A DNA stretch of 16,124 nt, from contig CAKOID010000019.1 of assembly GCA_934086355.1 (NCBI GenBank), forward strand, positions 1 through 16,124, in the 5' to 3' direction. The notes beneath the pieces were generated by a model. The model did not search any database. It saw only the letters and a program-made list of their open reading frames with translations, and was not told where the DNA came from. Shown here one piece after another: positions 1-7,282 of the stretch. Both the position numbers and the translations under genes were made by a program. The first letter of the stretch is position 1. The number at the start of each line of letters is the position of its first letter. The stretch is from an uncultured Bacilli bacterium. GTDB taxonomy: Bacteria; Bacillota_I; Bacilli_A; RF39; UBA660.

Positions 1-12
1 TTTATCTCCTAC

Positions 13-125
13 ACTATATATTATTATGGAAAAATTTGTTTTTCCTTTTTTTTTCGTGCATTTTTTTAAACTTTTTTTACATTTTAAACAGATATGAAAA
101 TTTTGTAGTCATTTTTTTACAAAAA
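13..125 (-). repeat. Leader/promoter repeat, copy A (upstream of a gene beyond the left edge)
   Basis: This stretch aligns without gaps to 11270-11382; I count about 14 mismatches over 113 bases by eye. On the minus strand both copies contain two GTTTAAA words whose starts are 18 nt apart, a long A-rich tract, and end in a ribosome binding site. Here that site is GTAGGAGATAAA, ending at position 1, so a start codon should lie only a few bases beyond the left edge. The other copy precedes the C39 exporter gene. I infer a shared promoter plus 5' leader. A possible -35 TTGTAA is present in both copies, but I see no convincing -10. Confidence 0.75.
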
Positions 126-151
126 TAAAATATCTGAATGTTCAGATATTT
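121..151 (-). terminator. Rho-independent terminator of the McrB-like cluster
   Basis: A perfect 11-bp inverted repeat (128-138 with 141-151, two bases between) lies directly after the stop codon at 159. On the minus strand it is followed by TATTTTTG. Its place right behind a TGA stop supports TGA being a true stop in this genome. Confidence 0.75.
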
Positions 152-158
152 GTATGTT

Positions 159-1250
159 TCATTTAAATATTTTTTCACTTTCTATTATTGTGTTTTTATG
201 TTTAGCAATAAAACTATTGTAAATATTTGTAATATCATTTATACGTTTTTCTTTATTTTTTAAAGCTTCCGTATAATATTCTTTAGTTTTATTTATAAAT
301 TTTTCGATATTCTGATTTTCATCATAAATATAATCATTAATTAATTTATTTAATTTTGCATCACTATCTTTATATTTAATTAAACTTTCACCTTTTTCAT
401 CAATTGCATTTGAATTAATGAAATATCCTAAAGTAAATTCATCTTTTGTTTCTTTACTTGTATTAGTTATCCTATCATAACTAACTACTTTAGGATCTTT
501 ATATTCAAAGTTATCTAAATACTGCCATAATATAAATGCTTTTTGAAAATCAGGTTGTCTTAAAATTAAGTTTGTTTTTCTAATTGGATTTGATACTGGA
601 GTACAACCTACTAATTCTTTTATCATTTCAGTAGTTCTAAAACCACTTATTATCTCATAACAAGCAAGTATTCTATTTTTATAATCTGCTCCATATTCAT
701 CAAAATCTATTTTATCCTCTTCACGCATACTTAATTCTATGGAAATATTTTTATTTTTTAATCTAGTATTTCCTTTATAACTAACCACTTTTTTTACTTC
801 TTTGTTACTCATTAAATCTAGATTTTCAAGTTGTCTATTTATGAATGATTCCAATCTAGTAACTAAAGTATATATGAATCTATTTTCATATAAGTCAGAA
901 GTGTCTTCTTTGTAAACATTTAGAAGTTTTTTTGGAACTACGTCTCCATTTTTATCCAAATCTTGTATATTTTCACTATGTTGAGCTAAATGCTTTATTG
1001 TTTCTTGAGAAACTCTTTTTGTTTTCTCTACTATAACAACATCTTCTTCTTGTACTATAAATCTTCTTGGATTTCTAACAATTTTATCTATATTAGGTAA
1101 AGTGTCCTCTAATACATCTAGCCAAGTATAATCTATTTTTGTTTCTTTTATATCAGAAGTAAATATAAAATTAGCATCTGTATTCGAAAGAAATGTTTCT
1201 AGTTTATTTGTATCAATATTATTCATTACATCAGTTATATTCTTTAACAT
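159..1250 (-). CDS. DUF2357/McrC N-terminal-like protein, no nuclease domain
   Basis: The protein has 363 residues, is soluble, charged and rich in Lys/Glu/Asn. Around residues 45-140 it has the layout I associate with DUF2357 / McrC N-terminal-type proteins: a stretch ending in NPRRFIVQEEDVV, then NVYKEDTSDLYENRFIYTL followed by a helical segment. The YENRF motif is the clearest piece. Family members often carry a C-terminal PD-(D/E)XK nuclease. I see no such motif here, and the C-terminal 60 residues look like a charged helix. It is the last gene of a three-gene unit, 7 bp after the McrB-like ATPase, with AGGTGAG before its ATG and a terminator after its TGA stop. In McrBC the McrC N-terminus docks on the McrB ring, so I infer a partner role for the neighbouring ATPase. 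The family call is moderate and the function unproven. Confidence 0.55.
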   Translation of the reverse strand: MLKNITDVMNNIDTNKLETFLSNTDANFIFTSDIKETKIDYTWLDVLEDTLPNIDKIVRNPRRFIVQEEDVVIVEKTKRVSQETIKHLAQHSENIQDLDKNGDVVPKKLLNVYKEDTSDLYENRFIYTLVTRLESFINRQLENLDLMSNKEVKKVVSYKGNTRLKNKNISIELSMREEDKIDFDEYGADYKNRILACYEIISGFRTTEMIKELVGCTPVSNPIRKTNLILRQPDFQKAFILWQYLDNFEYKDPKVVSYDRITNTSKETKDEFTLGYFINSNAIDEKGESLIKYKDSDAKLNKLINDYIYDENQNIEKFINKTKEYYTEALKNKEKRINDITNIYNSFIAKHKNTIIESEKIFK

Positions 1251-1257
1251 AACTCAC

Positions 1258-2751
1258 CTACATAGATTTCTTTAATCTTATTATGAAATCTTTACATTTA
1301 TTCATATTTTCTTTACCAAAATTAACATTTAAATAATTTATAAATTCATCTAATTCATTTTTTATAAATGCTAAGTTTAATTGTTCGAATTTTCTTAATA
1401 TTTTTGATGCTATTAAATAGTCTATCGCATCTATTTCTTTTCCACCACATGCTACATAGGATGGTACAAAATCTTCAATTTGTCTCATGATACGATTACC
1501 AAAAGATATTCTAAAATGTTCGATTACGTATTGGTCTAATTCATCTAGTTTCTTTAACATTTCTTTACTTACTGGATATTTATTTTTTGCTTCATCAAAT
1601 AATTTTTCAAAATATTCATCACTTAAACTAGCACATTCAGTTTTAGGTGCATCGAATTTTGCACATTTATCATTTATGTCGATTGGCATTGCTCTGTCGT
1701 AGACTTTATCTGTTACCATAAATGTTGAATCGTCGTTATTGATTGTACCGATGTACCACATATTACCTGGTAAATTGAAGTTACCATTTACGATTTTTTT
1801 AGGATCACTTTCCCAAGGAGATGATACTAAATTTACTACCCATTCTTTTTTAGATGGCATTTCCATAATTGATAACATTTCTGCAAAGTAATATTCTACA
1901 CGTGCAATGTTCATTTCATCTAGAATTGTTACGTAAATTTTATCATTATAAGTTGCTTCATACATTTTACTTAATAATTCAGTTTCATTAAATCTCTTTG
2001 TAAATTCATTGAAATATCCAAATAATTCTGTTCTATCTCTCCAAGAAGGTTGAACTGGAGCAATGACTGAATCATTTCCTAAGAAATGTCCGAAAGCGTA
2101 TGCTAATGATGTTTTACCAGTACCACTTATACCTTGTAATATCAATATTCTACTAGCACCGAATGCTGAAATAAATAATCTTATTAAATCAGGTGTATAA
2201 TAAAGTCCTAATTCACTTGCTGCATAATTTCTGAAGTTATCACAAATTTGTTCCAAATTTAAATCGTTTCTAAATACTTCAGGTTTAGCATTTTCCCATT
2301 CTTTATCAATTTGTGTTAATTTGAAGAATCTACTTTCACCCTTACCTAGTTTAGTTACTGGGTTACCGTTTTCATCAAATTCACCGTCTCCACCTTGTGC
2401 CATCATAGTTAACTTGTCATTTTCTTGTTTTAATTTAATCATGTCATAATTTAATTTTTCTACTTCTTCTAATAAAGCATCTTGTTCATGACTTTTTCTT
2501 ATTACTTTAATTATTTTTTTAACTAAGTAATATACAATATAACTAAATAAACCTAATAAAAGAATTAAACATATAATTGCAATTATAATAAATACAATAC
2601 TAACTGTTTCTTTATACTCTTTTATTATTTCACTATATTTAACTATATTTAACATTTCTAATATTCCGCCAAAGAATGACTTTAATATAGAAACCAATCC
2701 ATTAAAGAATGGTGTTAAAAAATCTACAAAAAACTTTCCATAATTATTCAT
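1258..2751 (-). CDS. Membrane-anchored McrB-like AAA+ ATPase
   Basis: The AAA+ core is clear. Counting from an upstream GTG at 2772, it has Walker A GISGTGKTS at 214-222, the McrB-family stretch QPSWRDRTELFGYFN near 241-255, Walker B ILDEMNIARVEYYF at 283-296, a sensor-1 region GTINNDDST at 342-350, and DKVYDRA at 355-361. McrB proper has NTADRS in that region, so nucleotide choice cannot be assumed to be GTP. The N-terminus carries a hydrophobic segment (about 15-44), a strong transmembrane helix (about 57-84) and a coiled coil (about 95-124) instead of the usual DNA-binding domain. I prefer the ATG at 2751 (AAGTGAG about 9 nt upstream) over the GTG at 2772, which lacks a site and overlaps the upstream gene. 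It would be a membrane-tethered ring ATPase working with its two neighbours. Confidence 0.85.
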   Translation of the reverse strand: MNNYGKFFVDFLTPFFNGLVSILKSFFGGILEMLNIVKYSEIIKEYKETVSIVFIIIAIICLILLLGLFSYIVYYLVKKIIKVIRKSHEQDALLEEVEKLNYDMIKLKQENDKLTMMAQGGDGEFDENGNPVTKLGKGESRFFKLTQIDKEWENAKPEVFRNDLNLEQICDNFRNYAASELGLYYTPDLIRLFISAFGASRILILQGISGTGKTSLAYAFGHFLGNDSVIAPVQPSWRDRTELFGYFNEFTKRFNETELLSKMYEATYNDKIYVTILDEMNIARVEYYFAEMLSIMEMPSKKEWVVNLVSSPWESDPKKIVNGNFNLPGNMWYIGTINNDDSTFMVTDKVYDRAMPIDINDKCAKFDAPKTECASLSDEYFEKLFDEAKNKYPVSKEMLKKLDELDQYVIEHFRISFGNRIMRQIEDFVPSYVACGGKEIDAIDYLIASKILRKFEQLNLAFIKNELDEFINYLNVNFGKENMNKCKDFIIRLKKSM

Positions 2752-2761
2752 ACTATCAAAC

Positions 2762-3889
2762 TCACTTTCCACCTAATAAATGTTTTTCATCTATCTTATT
2801 TCTATAATTTTTTATAATAAATTCCATATTCATGTCTTTCCAAATCTCTATATATTTTTCATTAGTACTTAGAAATTCCTCTGGAACTATTATCTTTTTA
2901 ATATCCATAAACATATTATAATTATTAGTATCTACAACTTTATTAACTTCTATATATAAATCAATATTGTAATCTTTAATTGTATTAATAAAATCATAAT
3001 CATCTTTTATATCTTCATAATCTACTAAGAATTTAATGTTATCATTTATTATTTTATTTCTTTTAATCATATAATCTCTTATATTTTTATCAATTATATC
3101 ATCTTTTTTTACTTTAAATAATAATTGCTTTTTTATACCTTCTTTTAGTAGTTTAAATGATGTTACATATGCTAAATCATAAGATATTCCAGATAATATG
3201 CTAGTTATATTCATTTTATTATTTACGATATTAATATCAAGTTCATTATAATTATTTAATTCTTTTATATCGTATTCGTAAAGTATTTTATAAAGCTCAT
3301 TATCTTCATTTATTTTTATAAACATATTATGACTATCTTTGTTATTCATACTATTTATTAAATTATTATATTTGTTATTATTAATTATAATATCTTTTAT
3401 ATCTTCTATAAGTTTAACTAAATCTTTTTCTCTTTTAAATCTAATACTTTGAAAGTTATCAATTATGTTATTTACTACCTTTTCTATTTGTTTAGGAGTA
3501 CTAATCAAATTAAAATCTTTATTATAAAGTATTAAACTAGTATAAATTAGTATAGTTAAATAAAGTATAGAACTTTCTTTTGTATTTAAAGTTACTACGT
3601 CATCTGTATTTTCATAATAATCTATTATAGCTAGTAAAATATTTTTTATTTTTCTATTTATTTTATTATTAAATTTAATATATTTATCTATTTTACTATA
3701 ATCGTTTAATACATATAAATAATATTTATCATAATATATATTTACAATGTTAGTTATTATGTTATTAAACTCATTAGTGTCGTTCCATAATTCATTATCT
3801 AGAAATTCTATATTATTTTCTAAACTTAGAAGAATAGTATTAAGATTTTTTTTAGATATATTTAAATAATTATCAATACTATTATTCAT
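2762..3889 (-). CDS. Unrecognised Asn/Ile/Lys-rich protein, first gene of the McrB-like cluster
   Basis: I do not recognise this 375-residue protein. It is mostly predicted helix, very rich in Asn, Ile, Asp and Lys, with no signal peptide. One mildly hydrophobic stretch (about 108-123) is too polar to call a membrane helix. No catalytic motif is evident. It begins with ATG after AGAGG, behind a strong promoter (3917-3945). It ends with TGA close to the preferred start of the McrB-like gene, which suggests translational coupling and a shared task. It may be an adaptor, substrate-recognition or target protein for the ATPase; the sequence does not decide this. Confidence 0.75.
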   Translation of the reverse strand: MNNSIDNYLNISKKNLNTILLSLENNIEFLDNELWNDTNEFNNIITNIVNIYYDKYYLYVLNDYSKIDKYIKFNNKINRKIKNILLAIIDYYENTDDVVTLNTKESSILYLTILIYTSLILYNKDFNLISTPKQIEKVVNNIIDNFQSIRFKREKDLVKLIEDIKDIIINNNKYNNLINSMNNKDSHNMFIKINEDNELYKILYEYDIKELNNYNELDINIVNNKMNITSILSGISYDLAYVTSFKLLKEGIKKQLLFKVKKDDIIDKNIRDYMIKRNKIINDNIKFLVDYEDIKDDYDFINTIKDYNIDLYIEVNKVVDTNNYNMFMDIKKIIVPEEFLSTNEKYIEIWKDMNMEFIIKNYRNKIDEKHLLGGK

Positions 3890-3916
3890 ATTTAACCTCT
3901 TTTCTATTCTATAAGT

Positions 3917-3945
3917 ATTATAACAAAAGTAAATATATATATCAA
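3917..3945 (-). promoter_or_regulatory. Strong sigma-A-type promoter of the McrB-like cluster
   Basis: The minus strand reads TTGATA, 17 bases, TATAAT (-10 at 3917-3922, -35 at 3940-3945), with an extended -10 TG one base upstream. A start near 3910 gives a 5' leader of about 20 nt holding AGAGG before the ATG. The cluster is thus a transcription unit separate from the xse operon behind it. Confidence 0.75.
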
Positions 3946-4013
3946 TTATTAATTTAATATTTTATTAAATTTTTATTTACTTTATTTTAATAGTAATAAT
4001 TTATAAAATATCA

Positions 4014-4042
4014 TAAAAAAATACCATATTATAATATGATAT
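4014..4042 (-). terminator. Rho-independent terminator after xseB
   Basis: On the minus strand, arms at 4034-4042 and 4021-4029 form a 9-bp stem with a 4-nt loop and one G-U pair, followed by a T run (4014-4020). The wobble becomes a mismatch on the plus strand, so the terminator works in the minus direction. It closes the housekeeping operon five bases after the xseB stop. Confidence 0.8.
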
Positions 4043-4047
4043 ATTTT

Positions 4048-4266
4048 TTATTCACTCACTTCAAAATTATTTAAATTACCATTTTCGTCAAGTATTTTAT
4101 TTACTGATTCAGTAGCTTTATTTAATTTATCGCTACATACTTTAATAATTTTCATTGCTTCACCATATTTATCTATGCTAGTTTCTAAATCTATGTTTCC
4201 ACTTTCTAAATCTTTTACTATTTTTTCTACTTCTAATAATAATTCATCAAACTTCTTTTCTTCCAT
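4048..4266 (-). CDS. xseB: Exodeoxyribonuclease VII small subunit
   Basis: This is the small subunit of exonuclease VII, which binds the large subunit to form the enzyme that degrades single-stranded DNA to oligonucleotides in DNA repair. The 72 residues match the usual XseB size and its two-helix form. They begin with KKFDELLLEVEKIVKDLESG and continue with a segment of the type IDLETSIDKYGEAMKI, both typical of the family. The ATG shares one base with the stop of xseA (TAATG), so the two subunits are translationally coupled. A terminator follows at once. Confidence 0.95.
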   Translation of the reverse strand: MEEKKFDELLLEVEKIVKDLESGNIDLETSIDKYGEAMKIIKVCSDKLNKATESVNKILDENGNLNNFEVSE

Positions 4267-5531
4267 TATTCTTCTTTCCCTTCTACAATAACATTTAGTT
4301 TACCTTTACATAATCTAATATCTAATTTATCTTTTATTTTTATATCTTTAGTATCTTTAACTGCTTTCATGTCTTTTGTTACTACACTATAACCTTTACT
4401 TAATACAGATAGTGGATTTAACAAATTTAATTTATTTAATAATAATTCATAAGTATTATTATAGGTATTTAGAAAACTATCTGGATTATTTAAGGTATAG
4501 TTTTTCTTTATATTATCTAATTTTTTTCCTTCTAAATTTATAATATATTTAATTTTAGTATTTAAATTATCTATTAATGTATCTAATTTTTGTTCTCTTA
4601 TTTCAAAAGTTGCAAGTGGGTTTGATAACACGTAACTTGTTTTTAAATTATCTACTCTTTTTTTATTAAATTCAATTATATTTTCTATATCTTTATTTAA
4701 TCTAATATTTAATTGATTTATAAAATTTTTAACATCTATAATATTTGGTACTGCCATTTCGGCTGCACCTGTTGGTGTTGGGGCTCTTAAATCACTTACA
4801 AAATCACTTATTGTAAAATCAATTTCATGACCAACGGCAGATATTATTGGTGTTTTAGCATCGTATATTGCTCTTGCAACAATTTCTTCATTGAATGCCC
4901 ATAAATCTTCAATAGAACCTCCCCCTCTACCAACAATTAATACATCTAAATCATATTCGTCTGCTCTTTTTATTTGTTTTACAATATCTGGGGCAGCAAG
5001 TTCTCCTTGTACTAAAGCTGGAAATAATATTGTTTCTGTAGATGGAAATCTTCTTTTTATTGTACTTAATATATCTCTAATAGCAGCACCTGTTGGAGCA
5101 GTTACAATACCAATCTTTTTAGGAAATTTAGGTATTTTCTTTTTGTGTCGTTCATCAAATAATCCTTCACTAGATAATTTTTTCTTTAATTCTTCAAATT
5201 GTAAATATAAATTACCTACGCCATCGCTCATCATTTCATTAACGTATATCTGATATCCGCCAGTTGGTTCATATACGCTTACTCTACCTACTACTAAAAC
5301 TTTCATTCCATCTTTTGGTACAAAATTTAATTTACTAGCATGAGTACTGAACATAACAGCATTAATTCTACTACCTTCATCTTTTAATGTAAAATATAAA
5401 TGTCCTCTTGTATGCCCTTTAAAATTCGATATTTCCCCTTTTAAACCTAATGTTTGGATATTAGGATCAGTATCAAATTTATTTTTTAAATATTTATTTA
5501 ATGTGGTAACAGTAATATATCTTCTTTCCAT
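4266..5531 (-). CDS. xseA: Exodeoxyribonuclease VII large subunit
   Basis: This is the catalytic large subunit of exonuclease VII. From the ATG at 5531 it has 421 residues, normal for the family. It has an N-terminal OB-fold for single-stranded DNA (YITVTTLNKYLK, GEISNFKGHTRGHLYFTLKD), then the catalytic domain with GIVTAPTGAAIRDIL, the glycine-rich GRGGGSIEDLWAFNEE, SAVGHEIDFT and DLRAPTPTGAAE. A long coiled coil follows, ending with the GYSVV segment. I chose the ATG at 5531 because AAGGGATG lies 8 nt upstream and the protein then begins MERRYITV as expected; an upstream in-frame start at 5567 would overlap nusB and has no site. It lies between nusB and xseB, a common Bacillota order. Confidence 0.96.
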   Translation of the reverse strand: MERRYITVTTLNKYLKNKFDTDPNIQTLGLKGEISNFKGHTRGHLYFTLKDEGSRINAVMFSTHASKLNFVPKDGMKVLVVGRVSVYEPTGGYQIYVNEMMSDGVGNLYLQFEELKKKLSSEGLFDERHKKKIPKFPKKIGIVTAPTGAAIRDILSTIKRRFPSTETILFPALVQGELAAPDIVKQIKRADEYDLDVLIVGRGGGSIEDLWAFNEEIVARAIYDAKTPIISAVGHEIDFTISDFVSDLRAPTPTGAAEMAVPNIIDVKNFINQLNIRLNKDIENIIEFNKKRVDNLKTSYVLSNPLATFEIREQKLDTLIDNLNTKIKYIINLEGKKLDNIKKNYTLNNPDSFLNTYNNTYELLLNKLNLLNPLSVLSKGYSVVTKDMKAVKDTKDIKIKDKLDIRLCKGKLNVIVEGKEE

Positions 5532-5556
5532 AAAATCATCCCTTAAAAAGAAATAG

Positions 5557-5955
5557 TTAATCACCATTAACTATTTTGTCTAATACAGCATTTATCATAT
5601 TTTTCACTTTATCATCACTATATTTTTTTGCTAGCTCTATTGCTTCATTTATAACAACAATATCTGGTGTATCCATATATTTTATTTCATAAATTGACAT
5701 TCTTAAAATACATGCACCTATGCTTTCAATTCTATCTATAGTCCAATTATTTAAATATTTATTTGCTAATTCATCTAATTCATTTTGTTTATCCAATACA
5801 CCGTATACCATATCATCTACAAATGTATTTTTTATTTCTGAATTTTCTTTTATAACATCTTCTATTTTATATTCGTATTTACTTTTTTTATACATTTCTA
5901 CTTGATATAAAATAGTCATAATTTTTTCTCTTAATTCACTTCTACTAACTGTCAT
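5557..5955 (-). CDS. nusB: Transcription antitermination factor NusB
   Basis: NusB is an RNA-binding protein that, with NusE (ribosomal protein S10), loads on boxA of rRNA leaders and supports antitermination. The 132 residues are the usual size and all-helical. The N-terminal SRSELREKIMTILYQVEMY and the C-terminal part with NNWTIDRIESIGACILRMS and VVINEAIELAKKYSDDK are typical. I placed the start at the ATG at 5955, with TAGGTGA 8 nt upstream, rather than an upstream TTG at 5976 that falls inside the probable -10 box. It is followed by xseA after 25 bp, and an internal promoter may precede it. Confidence 0.93.
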   Translation of the reverse strand: MTVSRSELREKIMTILYQVEMYKKSKYEYKIEDVIKENSEIKNTFVDDMVYGVLDKQNELDELANKYLNNWTIDRIESIGACILRMSIYEIKYMDTPDIVVINEAIELAKKYSDDKVKNMINAVLDKIVNGD

Positions 5956-5975
5956 AATTTTTTCACCTACAATCA

Positions 5976-6004
5976 ATTATATCATGAATGTTTAATTATT
6001 CATA
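5976..6004 (-). promoter_or_regulatory. Probable internal promoter for nusB-xseA-xseB
   Basis: The minus strand has a perfect extended -10, TGATATAAT (hexamer at 5976-5981), about 20 nt before the nusB start codon. The -35 at 17 bases (TATGAA, 5999-6004) is poor, so the call rests on the extended -10. A 6-bp inverted repeat overlaps the spacer. Confidence 0.5.
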
Positions 6005-6012
6005 ATAAATAT

Positions 6013-6645
6013 TTATATTTTTTTATTTATTTTTTTGTAATATTTACAATATTCTTTTAATAGACATTTTTCACATTCTGGTTTTATACTTTTGCAAGTA
6101 TATCTTCCAAATAATACTAACTGATGATGTACTCTACTCCATTTGTTCTTTTGTATTTTTTTCATTAATTTTTTTTCTACTTCTAATACAGTATCTTTTT
6201 CGTTTGCAAGATTTAATCTTTTTGAAACTCTTTCTACGTGTGTGTCCACTGCTATTGCTGGTACATCAAATATATTTGATAAAACTACGTTAGTTGTCTT
6301 TCTACCAACGCCGGGTAAACTTTCTAAATAGTCTCTGTTATTTGGTACTACGCCATTATAATCTTCTATTAAACTTTTTGAAATACTAATAATGTATTGT
6401 GCTTTTTTTCTATAGTTTCCACAACTATATATAATTTTCTCTATTTCTTTTTTATTAGCAGTACTTAAAGTTTCTAGATTGTATTTTTGAAATAATACTT
6501 TAGTTACTTCATTAACTCTTTTATCCGTACATTGTGCAGATAAAACGGTTGCAATTAATAATTCATAATCTTTATTATAATTTAATTCACATTTAGGATT
6601 AGGTATCATTTTATCTAATAATTCTAATATATTATTAATTTTCAT
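6013..6645 (-). CDS. nth: Endonuclease III (DNA glycosylase/AP lyase)
   Basis: Endonuclease III removes oxidised pyrimidines and cleaves at abasic sites in base excision repair. The 210 residues carry the helix-hairpin-helix LESLPGVGRKTTNVVL with the catalytic Lys near 116, the catalytic Asp near 134 in AVDTHVERVSKRL, and a complete C-terminal 4Fe-4S motif, C-x6-C-x2-C-x5-C (Cys 184, 191, 194, 200). All key residues are present. Its ATG lies 11 bp inside the end of dnaD, a pairing (dnaD-nth) that is classical for Bacillota, so the two are cotranscribed and probably coupled. Confidence 0.97.
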   Translation of the reverse strand: MKINNILELLDKMIPNPKCELNYNKDYELLIATVLSAQCTDKRVNEVTKVLFQKYNLETLSTANKKEIEKIIYSCGNYRKKAQYIISISKSLIEDYNGVVPNNRDYLESLPGVGRKTTNVVLSNIFDVPAIAVDTHVERVSKRLNLANEKDTVLEVEKKLMKKIQKNKWSRVHHQLVLFGRYTCKSIKPECEKCLLKEYCKYYKKINKKI

Positions 6646-7273
6646 CTAGCCAATTATATTCAAAGAAATCAGAATTCTCTTTTTTTGTTTCTTTTTGATA
6701 CCTATTTTTATTAACATCCTCAACTGTTTTATATCCTTTTTTAGTCCATTCATAAATTATTTTATCAATATATCTTAAATTACTAACGCCATTGTATGTT
6801 GCTTCTTTTAAAGCTTCTTTAATTAACTCTTCACTCATTCCACTATTTATCCATTCATTAATAAATTCATATTCCATTGGAGTTAATTTTCTATTAAATT
6901 CACTTTCAAATAATGAAAAAATATTTTCTTCACTATCTTTATTTATTTTTTTATTAATGTTAGTAGCGGCTAATTTATATATACCTTCTAATGATATTTC
7001 TTCACTAACTCTATCTCCGTCTTTACTAATACAAGTACTTATTAAATTTTTACTAGTTAATGTACTAAATGCCTCTAATATTTCATTATTATTTAATGAA
7101 GTTATTTTGTTTATCAATTTTAAATCTAATACTGGATGTTCTTGATTAGATAAGTATATTATGAGTAATGTTTCATTAATACTTAAATTATATTCTTTTA
7201 TAATTTTAAATAAAAATGGTCTAATTATATAATCTTTATTTTTTATAATATTATATATTACTTCATTACTCAT
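6635..7273 (-). CDS. dnaD: DnaD-like replication initiation protein
   Basis: This is a DnaD family protein, which in Bacillota helps load the replicative helicase at origins and restart sites. From the ATG at 7273 it has 212 residues. There is a winged-helix N-terminal part (about 10-95: IRPFLFKIIKEYNLSINETL, then the recognition region NNNEILEAFSTLTSKNLI) and a C-terminal DnaD domain (about 115-190: FESEFNRKLTPMEYEFINEW, ELIKEALKEAT, NLRYIDKIIYEW). The YIDKIIYEW-type motif is the DNA-binding signature. I chose this ATG because GTAGGTG lies 6 nt upstream; a GTG nine bases earlier has no site. It precedes and overlaps nth, which supports the call. Confidence 0.93.
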   Translation of the reverse strand: MSNEVIYNIIKNKDYIIRPFLFKIIKEYNLSINETLLIIYLSNQEHPVLDLKLINKITSLNNNEILEAFSTLTSKNLISTCISKDGDRVSEEISLEGIYKLAATNINKKINKDSEENIFSLFESEFNRKLTPMEYEFINEWINSGMSEELIKEALKEATYNGVSNLRYIDKIIYEWTKKGYKTVEDVNKNRYQKETKKENSDFFEYNWLDEN

Positions 7274-7282
7274 AATTAACAC

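Noticed and set aside
2752..2772. GTG start at 2772 for the McrB-like ATPase
   Set aside because: It overlaps the previous gene's end, lacks a ribosome binding site, and the ATG at 2751 has one.
159..3889. Classical McrBC restriction system
   Set aside because: There is no McrB N-terminal DNA-binding domain, no NTADRS motif and no visible McrC nuclease motif, so only a distant relationship is claimed.
3890..4013. Possible small gene or RNA between the xse terminator and the McrB-like cluster
   Set aside because: Only the promoter of the cluster and AT-rich sequence are seen; no frame with a ribosome binding site and no structured RNA.
4891..5253. Plus-strand open frame of 120 codons opposite xseA
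   Set aside because: It is antisense to a highly conserved part of xseA, with no ribosome binding site and no recognisable product. The same holds for the other plus-strand frames.
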